Shown piece by piece: positions 34,773 to 42,643 of a DNA stretch of 64,000 bases. Both the position numbers and the translations under genes were made by a program. The stretch's first letter is position 1. Every line of letters begins with the position of its first letter. The stretch lies in the NCBI GenBank assembly GCA_934169925.1, contig CAKPOO010000001.1:62001-126000 (forward strand), given 5' to 3'. Source of the DNA: an uncultured Clostridia bacterium (GTDB taxonomy: Bacteria > Bacillota > Clostridia > TANB77 > CAG-465). Below the pieces are notes generated by a model. It was given only the letters and a program-made list of their open reading frames with translations. It searched no databases and was not told the DNA's origin.

Positions 34773-35351
34773 ATGGTAATTACAAATGGAAGTAAGCATC
34801 CAAATGAAAAGCAAGGAAATGACAATGAAGACTTTTTTGAAATGGCAAAAAAACTAAATTTAATTGCTACATTAAAAGAATTAGTTGAATCTGAAGAGTT
34901 CATAAAATCTATTATTGCATATAATGGTGATAGACATTTTTTTTATGTTTTTATTTGTCTTATAAATGAAGCATTAAATGATAAGTCGTTAAAGGGTGAT
35001 AGTCTTAAGTGGTTTAGAAATGGAATGGTAGCACAGTGGATTATTGATATTGATAAAACGGTATCAGAATATGGAAATAGAGCTTCTTATCCTGCTGAAA
35101 TTTTAGATAAACTAAACTATTTAGCTTCCTTAAATGATGCAAAATCTTTCGTTTCTTGCTTTTCTCATCATGATATTATAGAGGTTTTAGACTCAGACTC
35201 TAAGAATATTGAACTTACATATTGGACGAGAAATTTAGATATTCCATTAAAAGGAAGAGTAAATCTTGCGTACAAGTGCATAGATGATGGGAAAATTGAA
35301 GCAGGTAAAAAAATCTTACTACCTGCAACAGATGAACTTGCTTACTGTTAA
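34773..35351 (+). CDS. unknown protein, copy 2 of a dispersed paralogue pair
   Basis: Not recognised; 192 residues, homologous over its length to the gene at 33587 (MVITNG, NDNEDFFEM, IIAYNGDRHFFYVFICLINE, SLKWFRNGMVAQWIIDID, SYPAEILDKLNYLA, FSHHDIIEVL). It has the same promoter and leader type. The SpoIIID-like gene is not repeated after it. It retains the conserved Trp, His and Asp positions, so both copies are likely functional. A terminator follows and spoVT lies downstream. Confidence 0.75.
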   Translation: MVITNGSKHPNEKQGNDNEDFFEMAKKLNLIATLKELVESEEFIKSIIAYNGDRHFFYVFICLINEALNDKSLKGDSLKWFRNGMVAQWIIDIDKTVSEYGNRASYPAEILDKLNYLASLNDAKSFVSCFSHHDIIEVLDSDSKNIELTYWTRNLDIPLKGRVNLAYKCIDDGKIEAGKKILLPATDELAYC

Positions 35352-35370
35352 TTTTCTAAAAAATTATAAA

Positions 35371-35411
35371 AAAAAACAAAGGTAATTTAATATTTTATCT
35401 TTGTTTTTTTG
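35371..35411 (+). terminator. terminator between the second paralogue and spoVT
   Basis: AAAACAAAGGTAA pairs with TTATCTTTGTTTT (one wobble) across a 9-base loop, continuing into T residues. Confidence 0.7.
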
Positions 35412-35462
35412 TGTATAAAAAGTAAACATAGAGAAAATACTATAGTTAAAGGAGATTGGCAA

Positions 35463-35996
35463 ATGACAAATTTAGGAATAATTAGAAGAATAGATGATTT
35501 GGGAAGAATAGTTATACCAAAAGAATTAAGGAAAAAGTTAAAAATAAACGAGGGCGATGAAGTTCAAATTTATACACAAGATAATGAAGTAATTTTAAAA
35601 AAACATGTTCCTTTAAACGTAAACAAAGAATTAATAAATAGTATAACAAAATCTTTTGAAAAGGTAGTAGAGGCTGATTTTTTTATTTGTAATAAAGAAA
35701 AAATAATTAGTGTTAGTAATAAAAGAAAAAATAAAATTAATGACTTAGAAATTTCAAAAGATTTATTTGAATTATTAGATGAAAGAAAAATAACTTTAAT
35801 TGATAGTAATAAAAAAAGTATAAATCTATTAGAAAAAAATACATTTATGCCAAAGGAAGAATATATAGTGCCGATAATATCAAATACTGATTTAATAGGT
35901 GGGATTGTTTTATTTTTGGATGAGTATGGACATATAACTGATATGGATAAAAATATAATATGTCAAATAGCAACGCTTTTAAGTGAGTATATTTAA
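35463..35996 (+). CDS. spoVT: stage V sporulation regulator SpoVT
   Basis: Transcription factor that tunes late forespore (sigma-G) genes. The 177-residue protein has an N-terminal AbrB-type swapped-hairpin DNA-binding domain (about 1-50) with GIIRRIDDLGRIVIPKELRK and INEGDEVQIY. A GAF-like C-terminal domain (about 60-177) ends in LIGGIVLFLDEYG...CQIATLLSEYI, the SpoVT layout; AbrB itself lacks the GAF part. The start is ATG 35463 with AAAGGAGA nine bases upstream; earlier in-frame codons lack a ribosome site. It supports the view that the host sporulates. Confidence 0.9.
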   Translation: MTNLGIIRRIDDLGRIVIPKELRKKLKINEGDEVQIYTQDNEVILKKHVPLNVNKELINSITKSFEKVVEADFFICNKEKIISVSNKRKNKINDLEISKDLFELLDERKITLIDSNKKSINLLEKNTFMPKEEYIVPIISNTDLIGGIVLFLDEYGHITDMDKNIICQIATLLSEYI

Positions 35997-36005
35997 CTTT
36001 TTTAT

Positions 36006-36034
36006 TTGACCTTTAGATGTTTATGTGTTATAAT
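36006..36034 (+). promoter_or_regulatory. sigma-A promoter of the unknown gene at 36086
   Basis: TTGACC at 36006-36011, a 17-base spacer and TATAAT at 36029-36034. A GTAACTAATTTTGTAAC block follows and could be an operator, but that is a guess. Confidence 0.7.
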
Positions 36035-36085
36035 TAATTAGGTAACTAATTTTGTAACTTTATAATAATTTAGGAGGTAGACAAC

Positions 36086-36652
36086 ATGCAAAAAGGATTA
36101 ATAAGGCAGAATTTTGAATATCAGAATTTTGCAAAGTTACTTGATGATGTGTTTAACAAAAATTTTTTTTATCCTTATTATTGCTATAAAAGAAATAATC
36201 ATGAGGAAAAGAAGATGCAGGATCTTTTCTTACGGTTAGAAGAAATAATTAGCGAAGCTATGAAAGATTTCTCTGATATAAGGAAGAATATTGTTTATTG
36301 TAGATATGCAATAAATGGGGTAAAGAAAGTAAAGACAACTCAGCTTGCAGATAAATATTATAACTCCGATTATTCAAAATACGTGTATGAAATGAATCAG
36401 GTTATAAGTTTACTTGCAGGTAATGAAAAGATCATTAAAGTAAAGCAGATGTTCTTTACAAGGCAGGGGAGAATTAATAAAGAAGACTTTAAGGGTATCT
36501 TTTCTGATGAGTTTCTTAATTTGTATGTTGAGTTCTTTGGATCAAAGAAGCCAAACGATAATACAGATTATTTACTTTCAGAGTTCTTCGATGCTTACAT
36601 TGAAACTTATAAGGTAAAGGAAAATGTTAAGAATTTAAATTCTAAGCATTAA
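36086..36652 (+). CDS. unknown protein with atypical codon use
   Basis: Not recognised; 188 residues, mostly helical, basic N-terminus, no signal or membrane segment. It has aromatic-rich starts (NFEYQNFAKLLDDVF, NFFYPYYCYKR) and helical stretches such as LLAGNEKIIKVKQMFFTRQG. It uses CAG for Gln and AAG for Lys far more than core genes nearby. It shares this with the paralogue pair and the genes at 51120, 62288, 55065 and 63026, which points to a common recent origin or different selection. Strong promoter, AGGAGG and its own terminator: a stand-alone unit. Confidence 0.7.
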   Translation: MQKGLIRQNFEYQNFAKLLDDVFNKNFFYPYYCYKRNNHEEKKMQDLFLRLEEIISEAMKDFSDIRKNIVYCRYAINGVKKVKTTQLADKYYNSDYSKYVYEMNQVISLLAGNEKIIKVKQMFFTRQGRINKEDFKGIFSDEFLNLYVEFFGSKKPNDNTDYLLSEFFDAYIETYKVKENVKNLNSKH

Positions 36653-36660
36653 GCAGGTAA

Positions 36661-36698
36661 AATATAGGGTGAATAATTTATTCACTCTATATTTTTTA
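36661..36698 (+). terminator. terminator after the unknown gene at 36086
   Basis: AATATAGGGTGAATAA faces an almost complementary arm ending in CTCTATATT, followed by a run of T at 36692-36697. Confidence 0.8.
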
Positions 36699-36753
36699 TA
36701 TCTTGAAAAATTTTTTTGTTTAATATAAAATATTAACGTAAAGGTGATGATAT

Positions 36754-38370
36754 ATGAAAATAAGTTTTTTTGGAGCTGCTAGAATGGTAACAGGTTCTTG
36801 TTATAAAATAGAAGCAGCAGGTAAGAAATTTTTGGTTGATTGTGGACTTTTCCAAGGAAGTCTTACAGATGAAATGCTAAATTATGATGATTTTCCATTT
36901 AGTGTTTCAGACATTGATTTTATGATTTTAACACATGCACATATTGATCATGCTGGTAGAATTCCAAAGTTATATAAAGCTGGATTTACAGGCACTGTAT
37001 ATGCAAGTACTGCAACACTTGATCTTAGTGCAATTATGCTTCCAGATAGTGGACACATTCAAGAAAAAGAAATTGAATGGGTAAATAAAAAAAGAAAAAG
37101 GGCTGGTAAAAAGGAAAATAACCCAATTTATACAGCACAAGATGCAATAGATTGTTTAGAAATATTTAAAGGTGTTGAATATAACGATGATATTGTAATT
37201 AATGATAATTTGTTTTTCTGTTTAAAAGATGCAGGACATATGCTTGGCTCTGCTATTGTTGAACTTTATATAACAGAAGATGGCAAGCAAAGAAAAATTG
37301 TATTTTCAGGTGATCTTGGTAATGAAAATATGCCAATTATAAATGATCCTACATATATTGATGAAGCAGATACTGTTATTATGGAATCTACTTATGGTGA
37401 TAGATTACATGGTAGTATGGAAGACCAATCAGGAAAATTAGTTGATATTATATTAGAAACAATCGATCGTGGTGGTAATGTTATAATTCCATCATTTGCT
37501 GTTGGTAGAACTCAAGAGATATTATATGAAATAAACAAATATGCTGATGAAAAATTATATAAAGAAAGACTTTCAAAAATTCCAGTATATGTTGATAGTC
37601 CACTTGCTGTTAATGCTACAAAAGTATTTAAGCAAAATCCACAATATTATGATGAAGATGCATTAAATTATCTATTAAAAGGAGATAATCCATTAGAATT
37701 TCCAAATTTGCATTTTGTTGAATCTTCTGATGAATCAAAAGCTTTAAATGAAGATATGACACCAAAGGTTATAATTTCTGCTAGTGGAATGTGTGAAGTT
37801 GGTAGAATAAAACATCATTTAAAACATAATTTATATAGACCAGAATCAACCATTTTATTTGTTGGTTACCAAGCACAAGGAACTTTAGGTAGAAAATTAC
37901 TTGATGGAGAAAAGCTTGTTAAATTATTTGGCGACGAAATAGCTGTAAAAGCAGATATAAAATATTTAGATGCGTTCTCAGGTCATGCTGATAAAAATGG
38001 TCTTTTAAAATGGGTATCAAACTTTAAAAAGAAACCGGAAAATATATTCATAGTACATGGTGAATATTCTGCTCAAATAGCTTTAAAAGAGGCTATCGAA
38101 AAAGAATTTAATATACCGTGTCAGATACCAGAATATGCTCAAACATATTCTATTGATGGTAATTTACTTGACTTTGTTAAAACAGAATATAAATCTACTA
38201 GATTTGATATACTTGAAATGTTGTCTTTCTTAAAACAAGATGTTGATGATATGACAAATGTTGTAAAAGCAGATTTAAAAAATAATCGTGATAATGATAA
38301 TTTAGATTCTGTATTACAAAAATTACAAGAGGTAAAAGAAGCTATATTAAATGCTAAAAAGAATCAATAA
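36754..38370 (+). CDS. MBL-fold/beta-CASP RNA-processing exonuclease
   Basis: Predicted metallo-beta-lactamase-fold RNase of the CPSF73/YSH1-like group, 538 residues. The zinc motif is THAHIDHAGR near residues 60-69, with metal-ligand positions in LKDAGHMLGSAIVEL and VFSGDLGN. The beta-CASP region contains MESTYGDRLH and IIPSFAVGRTQE, and the late motifs ISASGMCEVGRIKHHL and IFIVHGEYSAQ are present. It is not RNase J, since the C-terminus is a short helical tail with no J-type oligomerisation domain. The ATG has AAAGGTGA upstream. It is transcribed alone. Confidence 0.9.
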   Translation: MKISFFGAARMVTGSCYKIEAAGKKFLVDCGLFQGSLTDEMLNYDDFPFSVSDIDFMILTHAHIDHAGRIPKLYKAGFTGTVYASTATLDLSAIMLPDSGHIQEKEIEWVNKKRKRAGKKENNPIYTAQDAIDCLEIFKGVEYNDDIVINDNLFFCLKDAGHMLGSAIVELYITEDGKQRKIVFSGDLGNENMPIINDPTYIDEADTVIMESTYGDRLHGSMEDQSGKLVDIILETIDRGGNVIIPSFAVGRTQEILYEINKYADEKLYKERLSKIPVYVDSPLAVNATKVFKQNPQYYDEDALNYLLKGDNPLEFPNLHFVESSDESKALNEDMTPKVIISASGMCEVGRIKHHLKHNLYRPESTILFVGYQAQGTLGRKLLDGEKLVKLFGDEIAVKADIKYLDAFSGHADKNGLLKWVSNFKKKPENIFIVHGEYSAQIALKEAIEKEFNIPCQIPEYAQTYSIDGNLLDFVKTEYKSTRFDILEMLSFLKQDVDDMTNVVKADLKNNRDNDNLDSVLQKLQEVKEAILNAKKNQ

Positions 38371-38384
38371 AAAATTTTAAAAAG

Positions 38385-38438
38385 AATAAGTTATTACAAA
38401 TAAATTTTAATTTATTTTGTAGTGACTTATTTTTATTA
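38385..38438 (+). terminator. terminator after the MBL nuclease gene
   Basis: AATAAGTTATTACAAATAAA faces an almost complementary arm ending GTGACTTATT, with T-rich sequence following. The long gap from 38371 to 38701 also holds the nrd promoters and otherwise shows only A/T-rich sequence. Confidence 0.7.
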
Positions 38439-38540
38439 TCTTAAAATTGTAATAAAAATAAAATATAAATTTTAAGAATTGAGTTTTACAATTTTTATTA
38501 TGTCGAATTTTGTAATAAAAAAAGTTAATAATACAATATA

Positions 38541-38577
38541 TTGACAAATAAATTTTAAAAAGCACAATTTGTTGTAT
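38541..38577 (+). promoter_or_regulatory. distal nrd promoter overlapping a NrdR-box-like repeat
   Basis: TTGACA at 38541-38546, with ACAATT 17 bases later as a weak -10. The repeat GCACAATTTGTTGTAT at 38562-38577 lies on the -10 and matches 12 of 16 positions of the NrdR-box consensus. Binding there would block RNA polymerase. Confidence 0.45.
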
Positions 38578-38611
38578 GCTACATAATACTGTTTCTTGCA
38601 AAAAAAAATTG

Positions 38612-38640
38612 TTGACTTTATATTTTTGTGGTGCTATAAT
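38612..38640 (+). promoter_or_regulatory. proximal nrd promoter
   Basis: TTGACT at 38612-38617, a 17-base spacer and TATAAT at 38635-38640. The start of transcription is expected near 38647, directly before the second NrdR-box-like site. Confidence 0.75.
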
Positions 38641-38649
38641 CATTTTCGA

Positions 38650-38665
38650 ACACAAGATATTGTGC
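38650..38665 (+). promoter_or_regulatory. NrdR box
   Basis: ACACAAGATATTGTGC matches 14 of 16 positions of the NrdR-box consensus (inverted CACAA...TTGTG). It lies just after the predicted start of the proximal promoter. NrdR, encoded at the end of this cluster, represses ribonucleotide reductase genes when ATP/dATP signals are right. Confidence 0.7.
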
Positions 38666-38701
38666 TTTATACTATTAGTTTATACAAGGGGTGGAATTGT
38701 T

Positions 38702-41230
38702 ATGATTACTAAAATCATTAAAAGAGATGGTAGAGTAGTACCTTTTAACACAGAAAAAATAGCAAAAGCTATTTATCAAGCAGCAGTTTCAGTAGGTGGC
38801 AAAGATTATTATGAAGCTGAAAAACTTGCTTCTAAAGTTTATGTAAATTTAGAAAAAAGTTGCCAAGATGAATGTCCATCAGTTGAACAAGTTCAAGATG
38901 AAGTTGAACGTACTTTAATTGAAGAAGGACATGCTGCAACAGCTAAAGCTTATATTTTATATAGAGCAGAAAGAACACAAAAAAGAGATATGAATTCTGA
39001 TATCATGAAGACATATGAACAATTAACTTTCTCTGATGCAAAAGATAGTAATGTAAAAAGAGAAAATGCTAATGTAAATGCAGATACTGCTATGGGAACA
39101 ATGCTTAAATATGGATCTGAGGGTGCAAAGAAATTTTATCAAATGTTTGTACTAAAAAAAGAACATGCAGATGCTCATAAAAATGGAGATATTCATATTC
39201 ATGATTTAGACTTTTTAACTTTAACAACAACTTGTTGTCAAATCGATCTAATTAAATTATTTAAAGATGGTTTTTCAACTGGTGAGGGTCATTTAAGAGA
39301 ACCTCAAAGTATAGCTTCATATGCAGCACTTGCAGCAATTGCTATTCAATCAAACCAAAATGATCAACATGGAGGTCAATCAATTCCAAATTTTGAATAT
39401 GCTATGGCAATAGGCGTTAGAAAATCTTATAAAAAGCTATATGAAAGAAATTTACAAAAAGCAATTGAACTTTTAACTGATGCTGATAACAACGATGAAA
39501 TTTCAAAATCTATTTTAAATAAAATAGCAGCTAAAGAAGATTTAGTTGAATCATTAGAAAAAACAATTGAGTTTTTAAAAGATGCTAAATATTCAAAAGA
39601 AGTTACAAAACAAACTATAGCAAAATTAAAAGAACAAAAAGATATGATACCATCATTAGAAGAAACAATTTCTTTATTAAGTGAACTTGAATCTTCAGAT
39701 GATATTGCAAAATCTATAATTAATAAAATATACAAAGAAAAAAATATTTTACCAACATTAAAAGATACTAGTGGATATTTAAAACTTGAAAATGAAGAAT
39801 TAACTAAAAAATTTGGTAAAGAAATTGCAGATAAAATTCAAAAATTTACTGTAAAATATACTGAAAAAGAAATAAAAAGAGATACTTATCAAGCAATGGA
39901 AGGATTTATTCATAATTTAAATACAATGCATTCAAGAGCTGGAGCTCAAGTACCATTTTCATCTATTAACTATGGTCTTGATACAACTCCTGAGGGTAGA
40001 CTAGTTATGGAACAATTACTTTTAGCTACTGAAGCTGGTCTTGGACATGGTGAAACTCCAATATTCCCAATTCAAATTTTAAAAATTAAAGATGGAATTA
40101 ACTATAATGAGGGAGAACCAAACTACGATATATTTAAACTTGCTTGTAGAGTTTCTGCAAAAAGATTATTCCCTAACTTCTCATTTATAGATGCACCATT
40201 TAATTTACAATACTACAAACCAGGAGATTATAACACAGAAATTGCATATATGGGTTGTAGAACAAGAGTTATGGGTAATGTTTATGATCCTACAAAAGAA
40301 GTTACTTGTGGAAGAGGAAACTTAAGCTTTACATCAGTTAACTTACCAAGACTTGCTATACTTGCAAATAAAGATATTGATAAATTCTTTGAAATGTTAT
40401 CTGATAAAGTTGATTTAGTAATTGATCAATTACTTGATAGATTACGTATTCAATCTAAGAAAAAAGTTAAAAATTATCCATTCTTAATGGGACAACATGT
40501 ATGGCTTGATTCAGAAAAATTAGGCTATGAAGATGAAGTTGGAGAAGTATTAAAACATGGTACTTTAACTTTAGGATTTATAGGTCTTGCAGAATGTTTA
40601 ATTGCACTTATTGGTAAACATCATGGTGAAAGTGAAGAAGCACAAAAATTAGGATTAAGAATTGTTGGATACATGAGAGATAGAATGGATCAAGCATCTG
40701 CAAAAACAGGACTTAATTTTTCGTTAATTGCTACACCTGCAGAAGGTTTATCTGGTAGATTTGTAAAAATGGATAAAAAGAGATTTGGTATTATACCAGG
40801 TGTTACAGATAAAGATTATTATACTAACTCATTCCATGTACCAGTATATTACAAAATAAGTGCATTTGAAAAAATAAGACTTGAAGCACCATATCATAAT
40901 TTAACAAATGGTGGTCATATTAGTTATGTTGAACTTGATGGGGATCCTACTAAAAACTTAGAAGCATTTGAACAAGTTGTAAGATGCATGAAAGAAAGTG
41001 GAATAGGCTATGGTGCAATTAACCATCCTGTTGATAGAGATCCAATTTGTGGTTATACTGGTGTTATTGAAGATGTATGTCCAAATTGTGGAAGAAAAGA
41101 ACATGATTCTAACAATGTTGGTTTTGAAAGAATAAGAAGAATAACTGGATATTTAGTTGGAACTGTAGATAGATTTAATGACGGAAAAAGAGCAGAAGTA
41201 AATGATAGAGTAAAACATACTACAAATTAG
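38702..41230 (+). CDS. nrdD: anaerobic ribonucleoside-triphosphate reductase (class III), with inserted repeats
   Basis: Reduces NTPs to dNTPs without oxygen through a glycyl radical. It has 842 residues, longer than the roughly 710-750 of familiar homologues. The N-terminal ATP-cone (about 1-95) is followed by the body with the active-site region YMGCRTRVMGNVYDP and TCGRGNLSFTSVNLPRLAI. A zinc site (CGYTG, CPNCG) comes next, then the glycyl-radical loop FERIRRITGYLVGTVDRF with Gly816. Three tandem 34-residue helical repeats occupy residues 251-352, just before the MHSRAGAQVPFSSINYG block. The start is ATG 38702; the frame is open back to 38576, but there is no ribosome site there. Confidence 0.95.
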   Translation: MITKIIKRDGRVVPFNTEKIAKAIYQAAVSVGGKDYYEAEKLASKVYVNLEKSCQDECPSVEQVQDEVERTLIEEGHAATAKAYILYRAERTQKRDMNSDIMKTYEQLTFSDAKDSNVKRENANVNADTAMGTMLKYGSEGAKKFYQMFVLKKEHADAHKNGDIHIHDLDFLTLTTTCCQIDLIKLFKDGFSTGEGHLREPQSIASYAALAAIAIQSNQNDQHGGQSIPNFEYAMAIGVRKSYKKLYERNLQKAIELLTDADNNDEISKSILNKIAAKEDLVESLEKTIEFLKDAKYSKEVTKQTIAKLKEQKDMIPSLEETISLLSELESSDDIAKSIINKIYKEKNILPTLKDTSGYLKLENEELTKKFGKEIADKIQKFTVKYTEKEIKRDTYQAMEGFIHNLNTMHSRAGAQVPFSSINYGLDTTPEGRLVMEQLLLATEAGLGHGETPIFPIQILKIKDGINYNEGEPNYDIFKLACRVSAKRLFPNFSFIDAPFNLQYYKPGDYNTEIAYMGCRTRVMGNVYDPTKEVTCGRGNLSFTSVNLPRLAILANKDIDKFFEMLSDKVDLVIDQLLDRLRIQSKKKVKNYPFLMGQHVWLDSEKLGYEDEVGEVLKHGTLTLGFIGLAECLIALIGKHHGESEEAQKLGLRIVGYMRDRMDQASAKTGLNFSLIATPAEGLSGRFVKMDKKRFGIIPGVTDKDYYTNSFHVPVYYKISAFEKIRLEAPYHNLTNGGHISYVELDGDPTKNLEAFEQVVRCMKESGIGYGAINHPVDRDPICGYTGVIEDVCPNCGRKEHDSNNVGFERIRRITGYLVGTVDRFNDGKRAEVNDRVKHTTN
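39452..39757 (+). repeat. three tandem 34-residue repeats inside nrdD
   Basis: Units at 39452-39553, 39554-39655 and 39656-39757 encode L-[QE]-[KE]-[AT]-I-x-[LF]-L starts and end in [DN]-[LMI]-[VIL]-[EP]-[ST]. They align end to end without gaps, each 34 residues. A partial fourth start (LKDTSGYL) follows. The region is not part of NrdD as I know the family. Confidence 0.85.
41123..41218 (+). repeat. glycyl-radical loop block, copy in nrdD
   Basis: 32 codons (Phe808 to His839, containing radical Gly816). They recur at 41427-41522 with identical protein sequence and only six synonymous third-position differences. Confidence 0.95.
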
Positions 41231-41267
41231 TAAGATCTATCTATTATATATTTTTGAGGTGATAATT

Positions 41268-41531
41268 ATGAGAGTTGATGTAAAAGGTGGAACTTTAGAA
41301 AATAAAGAAATTGAGGCATATAAAGAGTATTTAGAAAAAAAATTCCCAGATAAAAGAATTGATACATTAAGCTTAGAAGTAGACGGAGATTTTGTTAATA
41401 TGAATTATACTTTTGAATCTGTGCCATTTGAAAGAATAAGAAGAATAACTGGATACTTAGTTGGAACCGTAGATAGATTTAACGATGGAAAAAGAGCAGA
41501 GGTAAATGATAGGGTAAAACATTCAGTTTAA
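41268..41531 (+). CDS. stand-alone glycyl-radical domain protein related to the NrdD C-terminus
   Basis: An 87-residue protein. The first 53 residues are unlike NrdD by eye (EIEAYKEYLEKKFPDKRID, a predicted beta/alpha unit). Residues 54-85 repeat NrdD 808-839 exactly: FERIRRITGYLVGTVDRF, then NDGKRAEVNDRVKH, with Gly62 at the radical position. It lacks the NrdD barrel and thiyl cysteine, so it cannot reduce nucleotides alone. By analogy to GrcA/YfiD for pyruvate formate-lyase it could replace a damaged radical domain; that is inference. The start is ATG 41268 behind GAGGTG (the GTG at 41259 overlaps that site). It lies between nrdD and the activase nrdG, clearly in one operon. Confidence 0.85.
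   Translation: MRVDVKGGTLENKEIEAYKEYLEKKFPDKRIDTLSLEVDGDFVNMNYTFESVPFERIRRITGYLVGTVDRFNDGKRAEVNDRVKHSV
41427..41522 (+). repeat. glycyl-radical loop block, copy in the small ORF
   Basis: Ninety of 96 bases match 41123-41218; all six differences are silent third-position transitions. Confidence 0.95.
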
Positions 41532-41545
41532 GAAGGGTTTAGACT

Positions 41546-42055
41546 ATGGAAAATGAAATGTTAAGAGTCGCAGGCTTTGTAAAAGAGTCAACTGTTGATG
41601 GCCCTGGCTTTAGATATGTTATTTTTACTCAAGGTTGTCCACATCATTGTAAAGGATGTCATAATCCAGGTACACATGATTTTAATGGAGGAACTTTGGT
41701 AAATATAAATGAAATAGCAATGGATATAAATAAAAATCCACTACTTAAAGGTGTAACTTTAAGTGGTGGGGATCCATTTATACAAGCAAAGGTATTAAGT
41801 AATTTACTAAAAAAAATTGATAAAAGATTATCAGTTATAACATACACTGGATTTGAATATGAATATTTAATAAAAAATGCAAGTGATAAGAATGGTTATT
41901 TAGATCTTTTAGAAATGACAGATGTTTTAATAGATTCAAAATTTGAAGAATCATTGAAAACAGACGAGCTTCCATATAGAGGAAGTTCAAATCAAAGAGC
42001 AATAGATGTTAAAAAAAGTTTAGAAAGTAATACTATTTGTTTGTATAATTTTTAA
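41546..42055 (+). CDS. nrdG: anaerobic ribonucleotide reductase-activating protein (radical SAM)
   Basis: Radical-SAM activase that uses SAM and a 4Fe-4S cluster to form the glycyl radical on NrdD. The 169 residues carry the cluster motif CxxxCxxC in GCPHHCKGCHNPG (around residues 30-40), GFRYVIFTQ before it, and a SAM-binding LSGGDPF. The start has a weak AGAAGG ribosome site 15 bases after the preceding stop, so it is co-transcribed with nrdD and the small glycyl-radical gene. The same activase would have to charge the spare domain. Confidence 0.96.
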   Translation: MENEMLRVAGFVKESTVDGPGFRYVIFTQGCPHHCKGCHNPGTHDFNGGTLVNINEIAMDINKNPLLKGVTLSGGDPFIQAKVLSNLLKKIDKRLSVITYTGFEYEYLIKNASDKNGYLDLLEMTDVLIDSKFEESLKTDELPYRGSSNQRAIDVKKSLESNTICLYNF

Positions 42056-42067
42056 AAGAGGTGTGTT

Positions 42068-42514
42068 ATGAATTGTATAAAATGTGGCTGTGAAGATAGT
42101 AAAGTTATAGATTCAAGATCTATTGAAGAGGGAAATTCAATTAGAAGAAGAAGAGAATGCCTAAATTGTAAATATAGGTTTACTACTTACGAAAAAATAG
42201 AGTATACACCAATAATTGTTATAAAGAAAAATGGCGAAAGACAAAAATTTGATAGAGATAAAGTTAAAAATGGAATGCTTAGAGCTTGTGAAAAAAGACC
42301 TGTAAGCATTGGAACTTTAGAAAAAGCCGTAGACGAAATAGAAATGGAAATTAACAATTCTTTAGAAAGAGAAATTGATGCTACTAAAATAGGAGATTTA
42401 GTTATAGAAAAATTAAAAAATATTGATGAAATTGCTTATGTAAGGTTTGCATCAGTTTATAGACAATTTAAAGATATTGGAGAATTTAAAGAGGAATTAA
42501 ATAAATTATTGTAA
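42068..42514 (+). CDS. nrdR: transcriptional repressor NrdR
   Basis: ATP/dATP-sensing repressor of ribonucleotide reductase genes. The 148 residues comprise a zinc ribbon with CIKCG and CLNCKYRFTTYE (about 1-45), then an ATP-cone (about 48-138) with IIVIKKNGERQKFDRDK and ending IAYVRFASVYRQFKDI. The gene is the last of the nrdD cluster, and NrdR-box-like repeats overlap the promoters at its head, so it would feed back on its own transcription. In many Firmicutes nrdR is elsewhere, near dnaB/coaE. Confidence 0.96.
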   Translation: MNCIKCGCEDSKVIDSRSIEEGNSIRRRRECLNCKYRFTTYEKIEYTPIIVIKKNGERQKFDRDKVKNGMLRACEKRPVSIGTLEKAVDEIEMEINNSLEREIDATKIGDLVIEKLKNIDEIAYVRFASVYRQFKDIGEFKEELNKLL

Positions 42515-42520
42515 TTATAT

Positions 42521-42556
42521 AAAAGAGTGCATTTTTATGATGTGCTCTTTTACTAT
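42521..42556 (+). terminator. terminator after nrdR
   Basis: AAAAGAGTGCAT pairs with GATGTGCTCTTTT (wobbles) across a short loop, followed by a T-rich run. Confidence 0.8.
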
Positions 42557-42586
42557 TTTTATTACAAATAAATTTTAGTTCTTTGA

Positions 42587-42615
42587 TTGAATTTATATAA
42601 AAAAATTGGTATAAT
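42587..42615 (+). promoter_or_regulatory. promoter of lepA
   Basis: TTGAAT at 42587-42592, a 17-base spacer and TATAAT at 42610-42615, about 30 bases before the lepA start. Confidence 0.6.
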
Positions 42616-42643
42616 ATTTTTTAGTTAATATGAAAGGATTTTT

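Noticed and set aside
38576..38701. N-terminal extension of nrdD starting at 38576
   Set aside because: The frame is open, but the region holds the proximal promoter and a NrdR box. The ATG at 38702 has a ribosome site and gives the family N-terminus.
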